Below are positions 1-10,335 of a stretch of DNA of 64,000 bases, in pieces. The translations under genes and the position numbers were made by a program. Position 1 is the first letter of the stretch; each line of letters starts with the position of its first letter. This DNA comes from Methylobacterium sp. E-066 (GTDB lineage Bacteria; Pseudomonadota; Alphaproteobacteria; Rhizobiales; Beijerinckiaceae): the NCBI RefSeq assembly GCF_022829635.1, contig NZ_JAKSYO010000115.1:96367-160366 (forward strand). The letters are read 5' to 3'. Below the pieces are notes generated by a model. It saw only the letters and a program-made list of their open reading frames with translations, did not search any database and was not told the origin of the DNA.

Positions 1-1302
1 CTCGCCCAGCACGTGCTCGGAATGGCCTGCGCCGACGCGTTCGATCCGCTGGGCCTCTATGACGAGATCGTCTCCGCTTCGCCTTATACCGGCCTGACCT
101 GGGAATCGTTCGAGCAGGTCGTCGATTACGTGGCGACCGGCGGCTACGCCCTGCGCGCCTATGAGCGCTTCGCCAAGATCCTGCGCGGGCCCGATGGGCT
201 GTGGCGGGTGCGGGATGCCCGCACCGCCCAGGCCTACCGGATGAATGTCGGCACCATCGTCGAGGCGGCGCGGGTGCGGGTGCGTCTCGGCCGGACCCTG
301 CGCGGCAAGCCCGGCGCGGTCCTGCCGAAGGGTGGCCGCGTGCTCGGCGAGATCGAGGACGAGTTCGCCGACACGCTCACGATCGGCGACACCTTCCTGT
401 TCGCCGGCGAGACCCTGCGCTTCGAGGGGCTGGCCGAGGACGAGGCCCTGGTGACGCGCGCGCCGCTCGGAACCGACCCGGCGATCCCCTCCTATGCCGG
501 CGCGAAATTCCCGCTCTCGACCTTTTTGGCCGAGCGGGTCCGGGCGATCATCGCCGACCCGTTCGAATGGGACCGGCTGCCGAAGCAGATCGGCGATTAC
601 CTGCAGCAGCAGCGTCGCCGCTCGGTCCTGCCGGGCGAGCGCGACCTGCTGGTCGAGACCTTCCCGCGGGGCAAGCGCCATTACCTCACCGCCTTCCCGT
701 TCGAGGGGCGGCTGGCGCACCAGACGCTCGGCATGCTGCTCACCCGCCGGCTGGAACGCGACGGCCTGCGTCCCCTCGGCTTCGCGGCGAACGATTACGG
801 CATCGCGATCTGGACCACCCGCGACGTGTCCGAGCGGGCGGCGCTCGATCCCGACTTCATCGGCGATCTGTTCGCGGTCGACATGCTGGGCGACGACCTG
901 GAGGCGTGGCTCGACGAATCGGCGATGATGAAGCGCACCTTCCGGCAATGCGCGGTGATCGCTGGGCTGATCGAGCGCCACCATCCGGGGCTGAAGAAGT
1001 CGGGCCGGCAGGTCACGATCTCCACGGACCTGATCTACGACGTGCTGCGCAAGCACCAGCCGGACCACCTCCTGCTCCGGGCGGCACGGCAGGATGCGGC
1101 AACCGGACTCCTCGACGTGAGGCGCCTCGGCATGATGCTAGAGCGCATCCAGGGGCGAATCATCCACAGGGCTCTCGATCGGGTCTCGCCGCTCTCCGTA
1201 TCCGTGATGCTCGAGATCGGGCGCGAGCGGGTCTACGGCGAGGGTGCCGACGAGATCCTGGCCGAGGCAGAGGCCGAGCTTCTTCAGGAGGCTCTGTCCT
1301 GA
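1..1302 (+). CDS. Ligase-associated DEXH-box helicase, C-terminal part
   Basis: The reading frame is open from the first base, so the true start and the ATPase motifs lie to the left of the window. The visible 433 residues start near a QHVLGMACA stretch and match the winged-helix and C-terminal region of Lhr-type helicases. I assign the ligase-associated DNA damage response subfamily mainly because the next gene is its usual partner PdeM. Known for the family: ATP-driven DNA/RNA unwinding, encoded with an ATP-dependent DNA ligase, an exonuclease and PdeM. Those other genes would be expected just upstream. The helicase motifs cannot be checked here. Confidence 0.85.
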   Translation, partial: LAQHVLGMACADAFDPLGLYDEIVSASPYTGLTWESFEQVVDYVATGGYALRAYERFAKILRGPDGLWRVRDARTAQAYRMNVGTIVEAARVRVRLGRTLRGKPGAVLPKGGRVLGEIEDEFADTLTIGDTFLFAGETLRFEGLAEDEALVTRAPLGTDPAIPSYAGAKFPLSTFLAERVRAIIADPFEWDRLPKQIGDYLQQQRRRSVLPGERDLLVETFPRGKRHYLTAFPFEGRLAHQTLGMLLTRRLERDGLRPLGFAANDYGIAIWTTRDVSERAALDPDFIGDLFAVDMLGDDLEAWLDESAMMKRTFRQCAVIAGLIERHHPGLKKSGRQVTISTDLIYDVLRKHQPDHLLLRAARQDAATGLLDVRRLGMMLERIQGRIIHRALDRVSPLSVSVMLEIGRERVYGEGADEILAEAEAELLQEALS

Positions 1303-1343
1303 CCGGCGATCCGCCCTCCCCCTTTGAGACCGAGGATGCGATC

Positions 1344-2057
1344 TTGGCGGCCGGCCTGAGACTCGAGAAGACTCACAAGCACCCGACCCTGCTGCTCGCG
1401 GGCGAGACCCTGATGCTCGACCTCTGCGGCGGCGTGTGGCTGCCGGAGCATCGCACCCTGATCGTGTCCGATCTCCACCTGGAGAAGGGCTCGTCCTACG
1501 CCGCCCGGACCGGCCAGTTCCTGCCGCCCTACGACACCCGCGAGACCCTGGCCTGCCTGCACGAGGCGGTGATCCGGCACGATCCGGCCCGGGTGGTCGC
1601 GCTCGGCGATTCCTTCCACGATCACCGGGGGCCGGAGCGCATGGAGCCGGGCGACCGGGCCATGGTGGCGGCCCTGCAAGAGGGCCGGGACTGGGTCTGG
1701 ATCGCCGGCAACCACGATGCGGCGGTGAGCGAGGGCGTTGGCGGCCGCTACGCCGACGCGCTGGCCCTCGGCGGGCTCATCCTGCGCCACGAGCCGAGCC
1801 CCGAACTCGTGCCCGGCGAGATCGCCGGTCATCTCCATCCTTGCGGCAAGGTCGCGATGCGTGGCCGCGCGGTCCGCCGGCGCTGCTTCGTCTCCGACGG
1901 CACCCGCTTGGTGATGCCGGCCTTCGGCGCCTTTGCGGGCGGGCTGAACGTCCGCGACCGCGCGATCGAGGGCCTGTTCCCGAACGGGTTCACGGCCCAC
2001 CTGCTCGGGGACGGGCGGGTTTTTTCCATCGGCCGGGCGCAGCTCGCCCGGGACTGA
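1344..2057 (+). CDS. pdeM: Ligase-associated DNA damage response endonuclease PdeM
   Basis: Calcineurin-like metallophosphoesterase of about 237 residues. Visible metal-binding motifs are SDLHLEKGSS, the GDSFHDH block, AGNHD and GHLHPCGK, which is the D-x-H / G-D / G-N-H-D / G-H-x-H signature of the superfamily. It follows the helicase closely, as expected for the ligase-associated repair operon. The start is uncertain. There is no ATG before the conserved LLLAGETLMLDL segment, and I chose TTG at 1344 with a GAGG-like site 8 bases upstream. The frame stays open well upstream, but that part reads as a shadow of the helicase gene. Confidence 0.85.
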   Translation: MAAGLRLEKTHKHPTLLLAGETLMLDLCGGVWLPEHRTLIVSDLHLEKGSSYAARTGQFLPPYDTRETLACLHEAVIRHDPARVVALGDSFHDHRGPERMEPGDRAMVAALQEGRDWVWIAGNHDAAVSEGVGGRYADALALGGLILRHEPSPELVPGEIAGHLHPCGKVAMRGRAVRRRCFVSDGTRLVMPAFGAFAGGLNVRDRAIEGLFPNGFTAHLLGDGRVFSIGRAQLARD

Positions 2058-2064
2058 CCGGCGC

Positions 2065-2547
2065 TCAGCGATAGAACGTGTAAGTTGCGGTGTAGGGCAC
2101 GCGCATGGTCTGGCCGGGCGTGCATCCGCCGGGCGGCTTCTCCCCGCCAGCCGTATCCCGGCGCAGGACGTAGCGCGTTCCGGCGAGCATCCCGGTTCCG
2201 GTGGCCTGGCCCGAGAGCAGCAGCCACGCAACGGCCTGGGGCTGCGGTGCCGGTGCTTGGTCGATCACGGATCCGACCACGCGGGAGCCGTCCTGCGATT
2301 CCCAGGTCGGGCCCTCGAAATGGCGGCCGACGACGCGTCCGTCGGCCTGGGAAAGGTCGGCTTCGGGCTTGGCCGCGCCCCAGGCCGGGGCTTCCTCCCC
2401 GGCGGTGCAGGCATAGATCTGCACGCCCCGGGCGGCGAGGCTGATGATCGGCGCGCTCCCGGGCGGCGGCGCCAGGGGCGCCGGTTCGGCTTCGGCGAGA
2501 GCCGGGACGCCGCACGCGAGCGCGACGAGGACCGGCCGCCGGAACAT
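2065..2547 (-). CDS. Secreted DUF3455 domain protein
   Basis: 160 residues from the ATG at 2547. The N-terminus (MFRRPVLVALACGVPALAEAE) is a typical Sec signal peptide, so the product is probably periplasmic or secreted. The mature part has the DUF3455 pattern: a GVQIYAC block, a GRHFEGPTWESQDGS block, WLLLSG, and a C-terminal YVLRRDTAGG with a late cysteine. The family has no established biochemical role. The gene is convergent with pdeM and stands alone. A longer frame reaches 2658 but would place basic sequence ahead of the signal peptide. Confidence 0.8.
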   Translation of the reverse strand: MFRRPVLVALACGVPALAEAEPAPLAPPPGSAPIISLAARGVQIYACTAGEEAPAWGAAKPEADLSQADGRVVGRHFEGPTWESQDGSRVVGSVIDQAPAPQPQAVAWLLLSGQATGTGMLAGTRYVLRRDTAGGEKPPGGCTPGQTMRVPYTATYTFYR

Positions 2548-2654
2548 CCTGAAAGCATAGGGGATCGGCTCAACTCCTCCGCTGGATTGCGTATCGGGGA
2601 TACGCACGAGGCCGCGTGCGCGTTTCACGGCCCCGAGTCGCGCCTGCCGCGGGA

Positions 2655-4115
2655 TCAAGCGGACTTCATGAACCGCTGGACGCTCTCCGAGAGGTCCGAC
2701 GAGTGTCCAGCCAGGCTCTCGGCGACGCCGAGCACGGCCTCGGCGAGCTGGCCGGTGGCGTTGGCGGCGTTCGAGACGCCGCCGATATTGCCGGACATCT
2801 CGTGGGTCGACACTGCCTGCTCCTCGACGGCGCTCGCCATCGCCAGGGTCAGGTTCGAGAGCTCGGCGACGGCGGCGGTGATCATCTCGATCGCCCCGAC
2901 CGCCTCGCCGGTGGCGCTCTGGATCGCCGCGACCTGCTGGGTGATGTCGCCCGTCGCCTTGGCGGTCTGCTCGGCCAGGGCCTTGACCTCGCTGGCGACC
3001 ACCGCGAAGCCCCGACCGGCGACGCCGGCGCGGGCGGCTTCGATCGTGGCGTTGAGCGCCAGCAGGTTGGTCTGGCCGGCGATCGACTTGATCATGCCGA
3101 CCACCGCGTCGACCTCACGGGCATTCTCGGCCAGCCGCCGCATCGTGGCGTCCGTGGTCTCGGCCTGGACCGCGATCTGCCGGGCGCGCTCCGAGACCCG
3201 TCCGACCTGGCCGGAAATCTCCTGGATGGCGCTGTTCATCTGCTCGGAATTGACCGCCACCGACGAGGCCTTCTGGCGGGCGGAATCGGCGGACTGCGTC
3301 AGCCCCTCTGCCGAGTGCTGCATCTGCCGGACGGCCGATCCGACGGCATCGACCACGCGGCTCACGTCGGTCGCCATGTTCACCTGGGCGGATACGATGG
3401 CCCAGGTCAGCATCGGCCCGATATAATTGCCCTTGCTATCGTTGACCGCCGTGACCTGCAGGTCGAGCGTCTCCGGGCCGACCTTGATCTTAGTCCGGTG
3501 CGGCAGCCGGCTCGCATCGGCAAGCATGGTGCGCTGATGGTGCGGGTTCTTGTGGAACACGTCGAACGAATGGTCGAGCATCTGATCGACCTTGATCGGC
3601 AGATACTGCTCGAGCGGCCCGAGGGTCCGGCGCGAGGTGGCATTCAGGTAATTGATCTTGAACTCGTTGCGCGGATCGGCGGTCATCACCGCGACCGGCA
3701 TATTGTCGATCATCGACATCAGGCGGTCGATCTGGTTCTTCTTGGCCGAGATGTCGGAGGCGAACTTGACCACCTTCACCGGCTGGCCGCGGGCGTCGAG
3801 GATGGGATTGTAGGTCGCTTCCAGCCAGACCTCCGCGCCGTCCTTGCCGAGGCGCAGGAACTCGCCGGTGACGTAGTGGCCGCCTTTCAGCTTCGCCCAG
3901 AACTCCGTGTAGTCGGCGCTCTGAGCATAAGCGGCGTCGACGAAAATACGATGATGCTTGTCGTGTACATCCGCCAAGGAGTACTTCATCAGATCCAGAA
4001 AATTCTGGTTTGCGGCGATGACCTTGCCGTCCATCGAAAATTCGATGATCGCCAGCGATCGATCCAGGGCGTCCAGCTTGGCCTGAGACTCGCTATATAC
4101 GGATCTTTTGAACAT
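2655..4115 (-). CDS. Cytoplasmic methyl-accepting chemotaxis protein with two PAS domains
   Basis: 486 residues from the ATG at 4115. There is no transmembrane segment, so this is a soluble chemoreceptor. The first PAS-like domain is around residues 10-120 ([19 protein letters not shown]) and the second around 130-245. The C-terminal half is the MCP signalling helical hairpin, with the conserved tip [15 protein letters not shown]. The PAS folds suggest sensing of an intracellular ligand or redox state, possibly through a bound cofactor; none can be identified from sequence. It lacks a C-terminal methyltransferase-tethering pentapeptide. It is monocistronic, with about 195 bp of AT-rich upstream DNA. 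Confidence 0.9.
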   Translation of the reverse strand: MFKRSVYSESQAKLDALDRSLAIIEFSMDGKVIAANQNFLDLMKYSLADVHDKHHRIFVDAAYAQSADYTEFWAKLKGGHYVTGEFLRLGKDGAEVWLEATYNPILDARGQPVKVVKFASDISAKKNQIDRLMSMIDNMPVAVMTADPRNEFKINYLNATSRRTLGPLEQYLPIKVDQMLDHSFDVFHKNPHHQRTMLADASRLPHRTKIKVGPETLDLQVTAVNDSKGNYIGPMLTWAIVSAQVNMATDVSRVVDAVGSAVRQMQHSAEGLTQSADSARQKASSVAVNSEQMNSAIQEISGQVGRVSERARQIAVQAETTDATMRRLAENAREVDAVVGMIKSIAGQTNLLALNATIEAARAGVAGRGFAVVASEVKALAEQTAKATGDITQQVAAIQSATGEAVGAIEMITAAVAELSNLTLAMASAVEEQAVSTHEMSGNIGGVSNAANATGQLAEAVLGVAESLAGHSSDLSESVQRFMKSA

Positions 4116-4311
4116 TTTAGTGCCCACGCTGCTCGATTGAGCATGTATCCGATATGGCGTTAATTTTTGACTAATTTGGCGGCGTTTCGATAATGTCCGC
4201 AATATCAAATACGCAGAAAAATATTCAATCCGAAGATCTATAGCCGATGAAACGTGTATTCGGCTGATGACCTTTCAGCAACTTGGATCAGTCGGTATTG
4301 ATGGACGAATA

Positions 4312-5298
4312 TCAGAACCATCCGCGTATCCGGAAATAAACGATCGGCGCCAGAGCGCTGAACAAGATCAGGCCGAGGGCGTAGGGATAGCCGTAGGCCC
4401 AGTCCAGCTCCGGCATGTGCTTGAAATTCATGCCGTACATCGACGCGATCAGCGTCGGCGGCACGCCCACCACCGACACCACGGTGAGCACGCGAAAGAC
4501 GTTGTTCTGCTCGATGTTGATGAGCCCCAGCGTCGCGTCGAGGAGGAACTGGACGTTCTCCGCGAGCCGCGTCTCGAACTCGTCGAGGGAGTCGATGTCG
4601 CGCCGGATCGTCTCGAAGCGTCCATCCTCGGGCAGCCCCAGGCCGTCGCAGGCAGCCGACACGAACGGCACGATTCGCTCCAGTCCGAGCAGGCTGGCGC
4701 GGATCTTACCCAAGACCTTTCCGCGGTTGCTGATCCCGCGCAGGATCCGCCGCAGCGCCAGATCGCGGCGGCGCGGCGGCGGGCTCTCCAGCCGTCGCCG
4801 GTTCGCGCCGCGCACGTCGAAGTCGAAGATTCGGGTGGAGAGCTGGTCGAGTTCGGAGGCCATGTCCTCCAGGGCGTCGGCGAGGCTGTCGACCAGCTCT
4901 TCCAGGATCACCAGGAAGATCTCGCTCGGGGTCACGCTGCCATCGCCGTCGGCGATCCGCTTCTCGGAGGAGTCGATCGCACGCAGGTCGTGGAACCGGA
5001 TGGTGACGAGGTGGTCCTTCGACAGGAGAAAACCGAGCGGCTTCAGCTGCGAGTCGCTGCGCTCGAACGTGATCATCGGCGTCGACAGCGACAGGCCGCC
5101 CTTCACCCGCCGCAGCCGGCTGGACGATTCCACCTCCGACAGCGCGGCCCGGGAGGGCACGCGCAGGCCCGTCGCGGCTTCGACGGCGGCGGCCTCCTCG
5201 GAACTCGGATCATTGAGATCGAGCCAGACGGCGTTGCCGGGGATCGGGCCGCCCGGGTCGAGCGTCACCGCGCCCTCGGGTCCGTGCAGGCTCAGCAT
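4312..5298 (-). CDS. corA: CorA family divalent cation (Mg2+) channel
   Basis: 328 residues. The long acidic cytoplasmic N-terminal domain and helical stalk lead to two C-terminal transmembrane helices. The CorA signature YGMNF lies near residues 288-292, at the end of the first helix, and the protein ends in a basic tail (RIRGWF). Known for the family: a pentameric inner-membrane Mg2+ channel that may also pass Co2+ or Ni2+. Sequence alone does not separate CorA from the Zn2+ transporter ZntB, but the intact GMN motif is typical of CorA. It is divergent from groES, so both promoters share 5299-5509. Confidence 0.9.
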   Translation of the reverse strand: MLSLHGPEGAVTLDPGGPIPGNAVWLDLNDPSSEEAAAVEAATGLRVPSRAALSEVESSSRLRRVKGGLSLSTPMITFERSDSQLKPLGFLLSKDHLVTIRFHDLRAIDSSEKRIADGDGSVTPSEIFLVILEELVDSLADALEDMASELDQLSTRIFDFDVRGANRRRLESPPPRRRDLALRRILRGISNRGKVLGKIRASLLGLERIVPFVSAACDGLGLPEDGRFETIRRDIDSLDEFETRLAENVQFLLDATLGLINIEQNNVFRVLTVVSVVGVPPTLIASMYGMNFKHMPELDWAYGYPYALGLILFSALAPIVYFRIRGWF

Positions 5299-5372
5299 GA
5301 AAGCGCGTTATCCATGGGGGAGAATGGGGCCAATGCCACGTCATCGCACGGTCGCGGGCGGGTGCGACAGCA

Positions 5373-5400
5373 TTGACTCGAAACCGCGCGAGGGCTATCT
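5373..5400 (+). promoter_or_regulatory. Predicted groESL promoter
   Basis: TTGACT (5373-5378) and CTATCT (5395-5400) are separated by 16 bp, just upstream of the CIRCE palindrome. Transcription would start next to or inside the operator. This is inferred from pattern and position. A heat-shock sigma factor promoter in the same stretch is not excluded. Confidence 0.5.
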
Positions 5401-5411
5401 CGCCGCCGTCA

Positions 5412-5438
5412 TTGGCACTCGCCAAGACAGAGTGCTAA
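5412..5438 (+). promoter_or_regulatory. CIRCE operator (HrcA binding site)
   Basis: TTGGCACTC, 9-nt spacer, GAGTGCTAA. This is the 9-9-9 inverted repeat of CIRCE with one deviation (TTGG for TTAG) in the left arm. It lies 71 bp before the groES ATG. In alphaproteobacteria HrcA binds this site and represses groESL until heat stress titrates GroEL. Confidence 0.93.
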
Positions 5439-5509
5439 CAGTCCGGCTCGGACGCGGCCTCGCCGGCCGCATCAACGCCAACTGCAGACTTGAAGCAAGA
5501 GGGCAGCTC

Positions 5510-5800
5510 ATGAAGTTCCGTCCGCTGCACGACCGCGTGGTCGTCCGTCGCATCGAGAGCGAGGAGAAGACCAAGGGCGGCATCATCATTCCGGATACCG
5601 CCAAGGAGAAGCCGCAAGAGGGCGAGATCGTCGCCGTCGGTCCCGGCGCGCGCGACGAGCAGGGCCGCGTCAACGCGCTCGACGTCAAGGCCGGCGACCG
5701 CGTCCTGTTCGGCAAGTGGTCCGGCACCGAGGTCAAGATCGACGGTCAGGACCTCCTGATCATGAAGGAATCCGACATCATGGGCGTCGTCGCCCTCTGA
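5510..5800 (+). CDS. groES: Co-chaperonin GroES
   Basis: 96 residues from the ATG at 5510, the normal length for Cpn10. The N-terminus [14 protein letters not shown], the mobile-loop region [16 protein letters not shown] and the C-terminal [13 protein letters not shown] are all diagnostic. GroES caps the GroEL cylinder so that substrate proteins fold inside it in the cytoplasm. groEL follows after 72 bp, and the CIRCE element upstream implies HrcA control. The frame continues upstream of the ATG but only through the operator region. Confidence 0.98.
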   Translation: MKFRPLHDRVVVRRIESEEKTKGGIIIPDTAKEKPQEGEIVAVGPGARDEQGRVNALDVKAGDRVLFGKWSGTEVKIDGQDLLIMKESDIMGVVAL

Positions 5801-7516
<1,716 letters not shown>

Positions 7517-7543
7517 GTCCAAGCCACTCGTCAAGATGAGGAA

Positions 7544-7575
7544 GGGGGTCGCCGCGAGGCGGCCCCTTTTCTTTT
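7544..7575 (+). terminator. Rho-independent terminator of groESL
   Basis: GGGGTCGCC, loop GCGA, GGCGGCCCC (one G-T wobble), followed by TTTTCTTTT. It starts 28 bp after the groEL stop codon. Confidence 0.9.
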
Positions 7576-7591
7576 GGGCGGCCCGATCCTT

Positions 7592-8410
7592 TCACGCTCC
7601 AGCGTGAGTCCGGGCGATCGTCATGGACGGCTGTCTGGGGGCCAGGGCATCGTCGTCCCGGGCGAGATCGGCCTCGACTTGCGCGGCAAGCTTGAAGAAG
7701 CGCTGGCGGACTTCCGCGGCAAACGGGTTCGACCGCTCGATCGCCTCGAAGACTTCGGGCGCATCATGCCGGACCATGTCGACCGCCTGCATGAGCAGTG
7801 AAAAGCTTCGTGTGGTCATCTGCGTGGGAAGCGGCTCCATGGCGACGAGCACCCGCGCGATCAGATGGGTCAGGCCCTGAACGGCTGCGGCCTCGCGGTC
7901 GTGGGCTTCCGGCGTCGTGACGATCACCTTGAGCTTCAGCACCTTCCGAAGGAAAGCCGCGGCACGACGCCCCCGCCGTCCCGAGACCGGACACACGGCG
8001 ATCTTCAGGCCGGCTATCCCGTCGACGGCACTCTGGGGTCCGAACAGGGGATGGGTGCCGAGGATCTCGACGCCGGCCGGCAATCCCGCCCGCATGATCG
8101 CGACGGGCAGCATCTTCACCGAGCCGACATCGACCACCAGCGTTCCGGGCCGGAGATGCGGGGCTATCGCGGCCACGACCTCGGCCAAGCGGGAAACCGG
8201 AACGGCGAGGATGACGATTGGGCAGCGTGCCGCCGCTTCAAGGCCGGTCCGCATGGCACCGTAGGTCTCGGCATCGGGCTCAGCCGGGCGCGGATCGTAG
8301 ACGCGCAACGCCCCATGCGGCGCGAGGTGCCGGGCGATCAGGCGACCGAAGGCGCCGAAGCCGATGATCCCGATGGCCGGGCGGAGCTGAGTGATGTGGG
8401 AGGATGACAC
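7592..8410 (-). CDS. Prephenate/arogenate dehydrogenase family protein
   Basis: 272 residues from a GTG at 8410, with a GAGG-like site just upstream. The N-terminal Rossmann motif GFGAFG (residues 17-22) binds NAD(P). VVDVGSVK and the HPLFGP motif are characteristic of the TyrA family, which oxidatively decarboxylates prephenate or arogenate in tyrosine biosynthesis. The C-terminal helical dimerisation domain is present but short, and no ACT domain is seen. It could therefore be a TyrA-like enzyme of somewhat different specificity. It is convergent with groEL, and its upstream region holds two hairpins and a tiny Cys-rich frame. Confidence 0.85.
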   Translation of the reverse strand: MSSSHITQLRPAIGIIGFGAFGRLIARHLAPHGALRVYDPRPAEPDAETYGAMRTGLEAAARCPIVILAVPVSRLAEVVAAIAPHLRPGTLVVDVGSVKMLPVAIMRAGLPAGVEILGTHPLFGPQSAVDGIAGLKIAVCPVSGRRGRRAAAFLRKVLKLKVIVTTPEAHDREAAAVQGLTHLIARVLVAMEPLPTQMTTRSFSLLMQAVDMVRHDAPEVFEAIERSNPFAAEVRQRFFKLAAQVEADLARDDDALAPRQPSMTIARTHAGA

Positions 8411-8441
8411 GGGGACCTCGGGCAGGCGCGAGGTCGGCGGA

Positions 8442-8483
8442 TCAAGAACAGGAGCAACCGCCGACGACGCAGCGGTTGGGCAT
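8442..8483 (-). other. Possible 13-codon leader ORF (MPNRCVVGGCSCS)
   Basis: ATG at 8483 to TGA at 8442 would encode a 13-residue peptide with three cysteines, ending 31 bp before the GTG of the prephenate dehydrogenase-like gene. Half of it lies in a perfect 7-bp hairpin (8455-8461 with 8472-8478). A second perfect 8-bp hairpin (8494-8501 with 8507-8514) precedes it. The layout resembles a transcribed leader, but no strong ribosome binding site is visible. The peptide has no aromatic run, so classical tyrosine attenuation is not supported. Speculative. Confidence 0.25.
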
Positions 8484-8625
8484 GATAAGCAGGCCGCCGC
8501 TATGGGAGCGGCGGGTAATACGATCCGGTGCGGAGCAAGCTTGGCATGGTGGGCTGCCTCTAGGCCGTGCCACCTGGCGCGTCAACCGGACCGCCTCGAC
8601 GGCAGGTTTGAGGGCGCCCGAAACC

Positions 8626-8653
8626 AAAAACGGGACGGCTTGCGCCGTCCCGT
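8626..8653 (-). terminator. Rho-independent terminator of fae
   Basis: Perfect 10-bp stem ACGGGACGGC / GCCGTCCCGT with a TTGC loop on the plus strand. Read on the minus strand it is followed by TTTTTGG. It lies 100 bp downstream of the fae stop codon. Strong termination fits a highly expressed single gene. Confidence 0.85.
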
Positions 8654-8752
8654 CGGTAGGTGTCGTTATCGACCTAAGAAGATCGAGGCCAGTCGCTGGA
8701 GCAGGCCCCGCGGTGCGGGCGGAGGCTCACTCTGCCCAGGACCGTCCCCGAT

Positions 8753-9262
8753 CTAATTGGCGGCGAAGGGGTGCTGAGCCGAGTTGCGCTGCTCGGTGAC
8801 GGTCGCGGCCTTCGGCTCGCCGTTCACGGCGCGCTGGATCGAGAGCTTGGTGGCCTCGTAGTTGTACTTCTGGATTTTGGCGTCGTCGGCCGCTTCCCAG
8901 TGGATGAACACGCCGACCAGGATGAACAGGTCGTCGGCCTCATCGGCCGGGATGATGCCTTCGGCAACGGCGTCCTGGACGGCCTTGGCAACGCCGTGCT
9001 GGGCCGGGCCGAACATCTGGACGGCCTGACGGGCGTCGTTGATGGTGACCTTGTTGAACATCAGGGTGTTCGGCTTGCAGGGCAGGTTCGGCGCGATGAC
9101 CGCGAGCAGGCTGGTAAAGCCGTGCTTGTTGTTCACGAGGCCGTTGCAGAAAGCCGTCTCGGCGGGCGAGCCGCGCGGTCCGATGATCAGGTCGATGTGA
9201 GCGACTTCGTTGCCGTCGCCGACGAGGGCTTCGCCAACCTGAACCTTGGTGATCTTCGCCAT
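8753..9262 (-). CDS. fae: Formaldehyde-activating enzyme Fae
   Basis: 169 residues, the canonical length. [20 protein letters not shown], the [13 protein letters not shown] block with its conserved histidine, and [21 protein letters not shown] mark Fae. It condenses formaldehyde with tetrahydromethanopterin (H4MPT) to methylene-H4MPT in the cytoplasm, the entry step of H4MPT-dependent formaldehyde oxidation. A good Shine-Dalgarno (GGGAGAG) precedes the ATG. It has its own terminator downstream and a 239-bp gap upstream, so it is probably transcribed separately from the cofactor genes behind it. This fits the very high Fae levels known in methylotrophs. Confidence 0.98.
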   Translation of the reverse strand: MAKITKVQVGEALVGDGNEVAHIDLIIGPRGSPAETAFCNGLVNNKHGFTSLLAVIAPNLPCKPNTLMFNKVTINDARQAVQMFGPAQHGVAKAVQDAVAEGIIPADEADDLFILVGVFIHWEAADDAKIQKYNYEATKLSIQRAVNGEPKAATVTEQRNSAQHPFAAN

Positions 9263-9501
9263 TCGGTGTCTCTCCCTGGATTCCGAAATAGGGCCGCGGC
9301 GCCGGACGAGGCCAGCGGCCGGGAAGCCATCCTTGTTATCGGCGCCCGTCCCTCCGGCCGTGCCGGATGGGCCGAGCCGGTTGGGCCGGACAGCGCGCCG
9401 GACCCTACAGTGAGGCCCAGCGGCTCACAACCCGCGCAAGGCCCTGAAGGTGAGGAATTTCTTTGGCTCCGGGCCTCGAAATGCGGGAACTTTTCGACCT
9501 T

Positions 9502-10335
9502 TCACGCCAGGGCGGCCCCAGCCGATGCAAGCGCATCCCAGTACAGCGTCGCCACCGTGAAATCCGCGCTGGTGCCGGGGTTGAGCCCGCGGGCCTTGAG
9601 TGACGCGTCGAGGGCCAGCAGCGCCTCAACCGGCCGGGCGGCGAGGTCGAGCCCGGAGAGTGCGGCTTCCACCTCCCGGCGAACGCCCTCGGCCACCGAC
9701 GCGCCAGCCTTGCGGGCGATGTGGCTGTCCGGAACGGAGCGCAGATAAGCGAGATGGATCGCCGTCGTGCACCAGGACGGATCGAGGCCCTGGGCACGCG
9801 CCTCGGCGAGCGCCGGCAGCCCGATCGCGCTGATGTCCGAGAAGCCGGTGCCGTAGGCGCGGGCGATGCGGTCCCGGTCGGCCGCTTCCGCCATGGCGGC
9901 GCGCAGGGAGGCGGGGGCCTCCGCCGCGACGTCGTGCTTTGCGGCCCGCCCGAGGCCGCCCGGGTTGGCGATCCGGATCGCCGCGAACACCGTGGCCGAA
10001 TCCGCAGCGTCGAGATTATCCAGCACGGCGCGGACGGTCCGGCCCCGCTCGGCAGCGACCGCGAGGGGCGCGCAGAGCAGGAGAATCCCGAGATTGGTGT
10101 TCTGGGCGACCGCCGCCAGGGTGGCGGCGATCCCGGCCCGGACCCGTTCGCCGACGCCCGACCCGGCCCGGGCCAGCTCCGGCGCCGAGACATCGGCGCT
10201 GGTGACGAAATCCGCCACCACCATGCGGTGGCCGGCGGCGTAGGCATGGACGTTGCCGGGCTTCAGCGCGTCGAGCTCCGCCAGGCAGGCGGCACGGTAG
10301 AGCGTGCCGATCAGACCTGGCTCAAGGGCGCTCAT
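9502..10335 (-). CDS. CitG/MdcB-like triphosphoribosyl-dephospho-CoA synthase family protein of the H4MPT cluster
   Basis: 277 residues from the ATG at 10335. The sequence has the family pattern LAELDALKPGNVH near the N-terminus, then NTNLGILLLCAPL and a late GLNPGTSADFTVATLYW. Classical CitG makes the citrate lyase prosthetic group, but here the gene sits in the C1 cluster. Homologues in Methylobacterium C1 clusters are thought to serve H4MPT biosynthesis or function. The exact reaction is not established. Its start overlaps the stop of the upstream ATP-grasp gene by 4 bp, so the two are translationally coupled. A much longer open frame to 11208 is a shadow. Confidence 0.8.
   Translation of the reverse strand: MSALEPGLIGTLYRAACLAELDALKPGNVHAYAAGHRMVVADFVTSADVSAPELARAGSGVGERVRAGIAATLAAVAQNTNLGILLLCAPLAVAAERGRTVRAVLDNLDAADSATVFAAIRIANPGGLGRAAKHDVAAEAPASLRAAMAEAADRDRIARAYGTGFSDISAIGLPALAEARAQGLDPSWCTTAIHLAYLRSVPDSHIARKAGASVAEGVRREVEAALSGLDLAARPVEALLALDASLKARGLNPGTSADFTVATLYWDALASAGAALA

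Noticed and set aside
201..2057. A 618-codon open frame that could suggest a fusion ahead of PdeM
   Set aside because: The first ~380 codons are arginine/proline-rich out-of-frame reading of the helicase gene. Only the last part is PdeM.
2257..4163. Long plus-strand open frames over the chemoreceptor
   Set aside because: They mirror the GC-rich minus-strand gene, have no domains and are rich in His/Asp/Arg, as expected of antisense frames.
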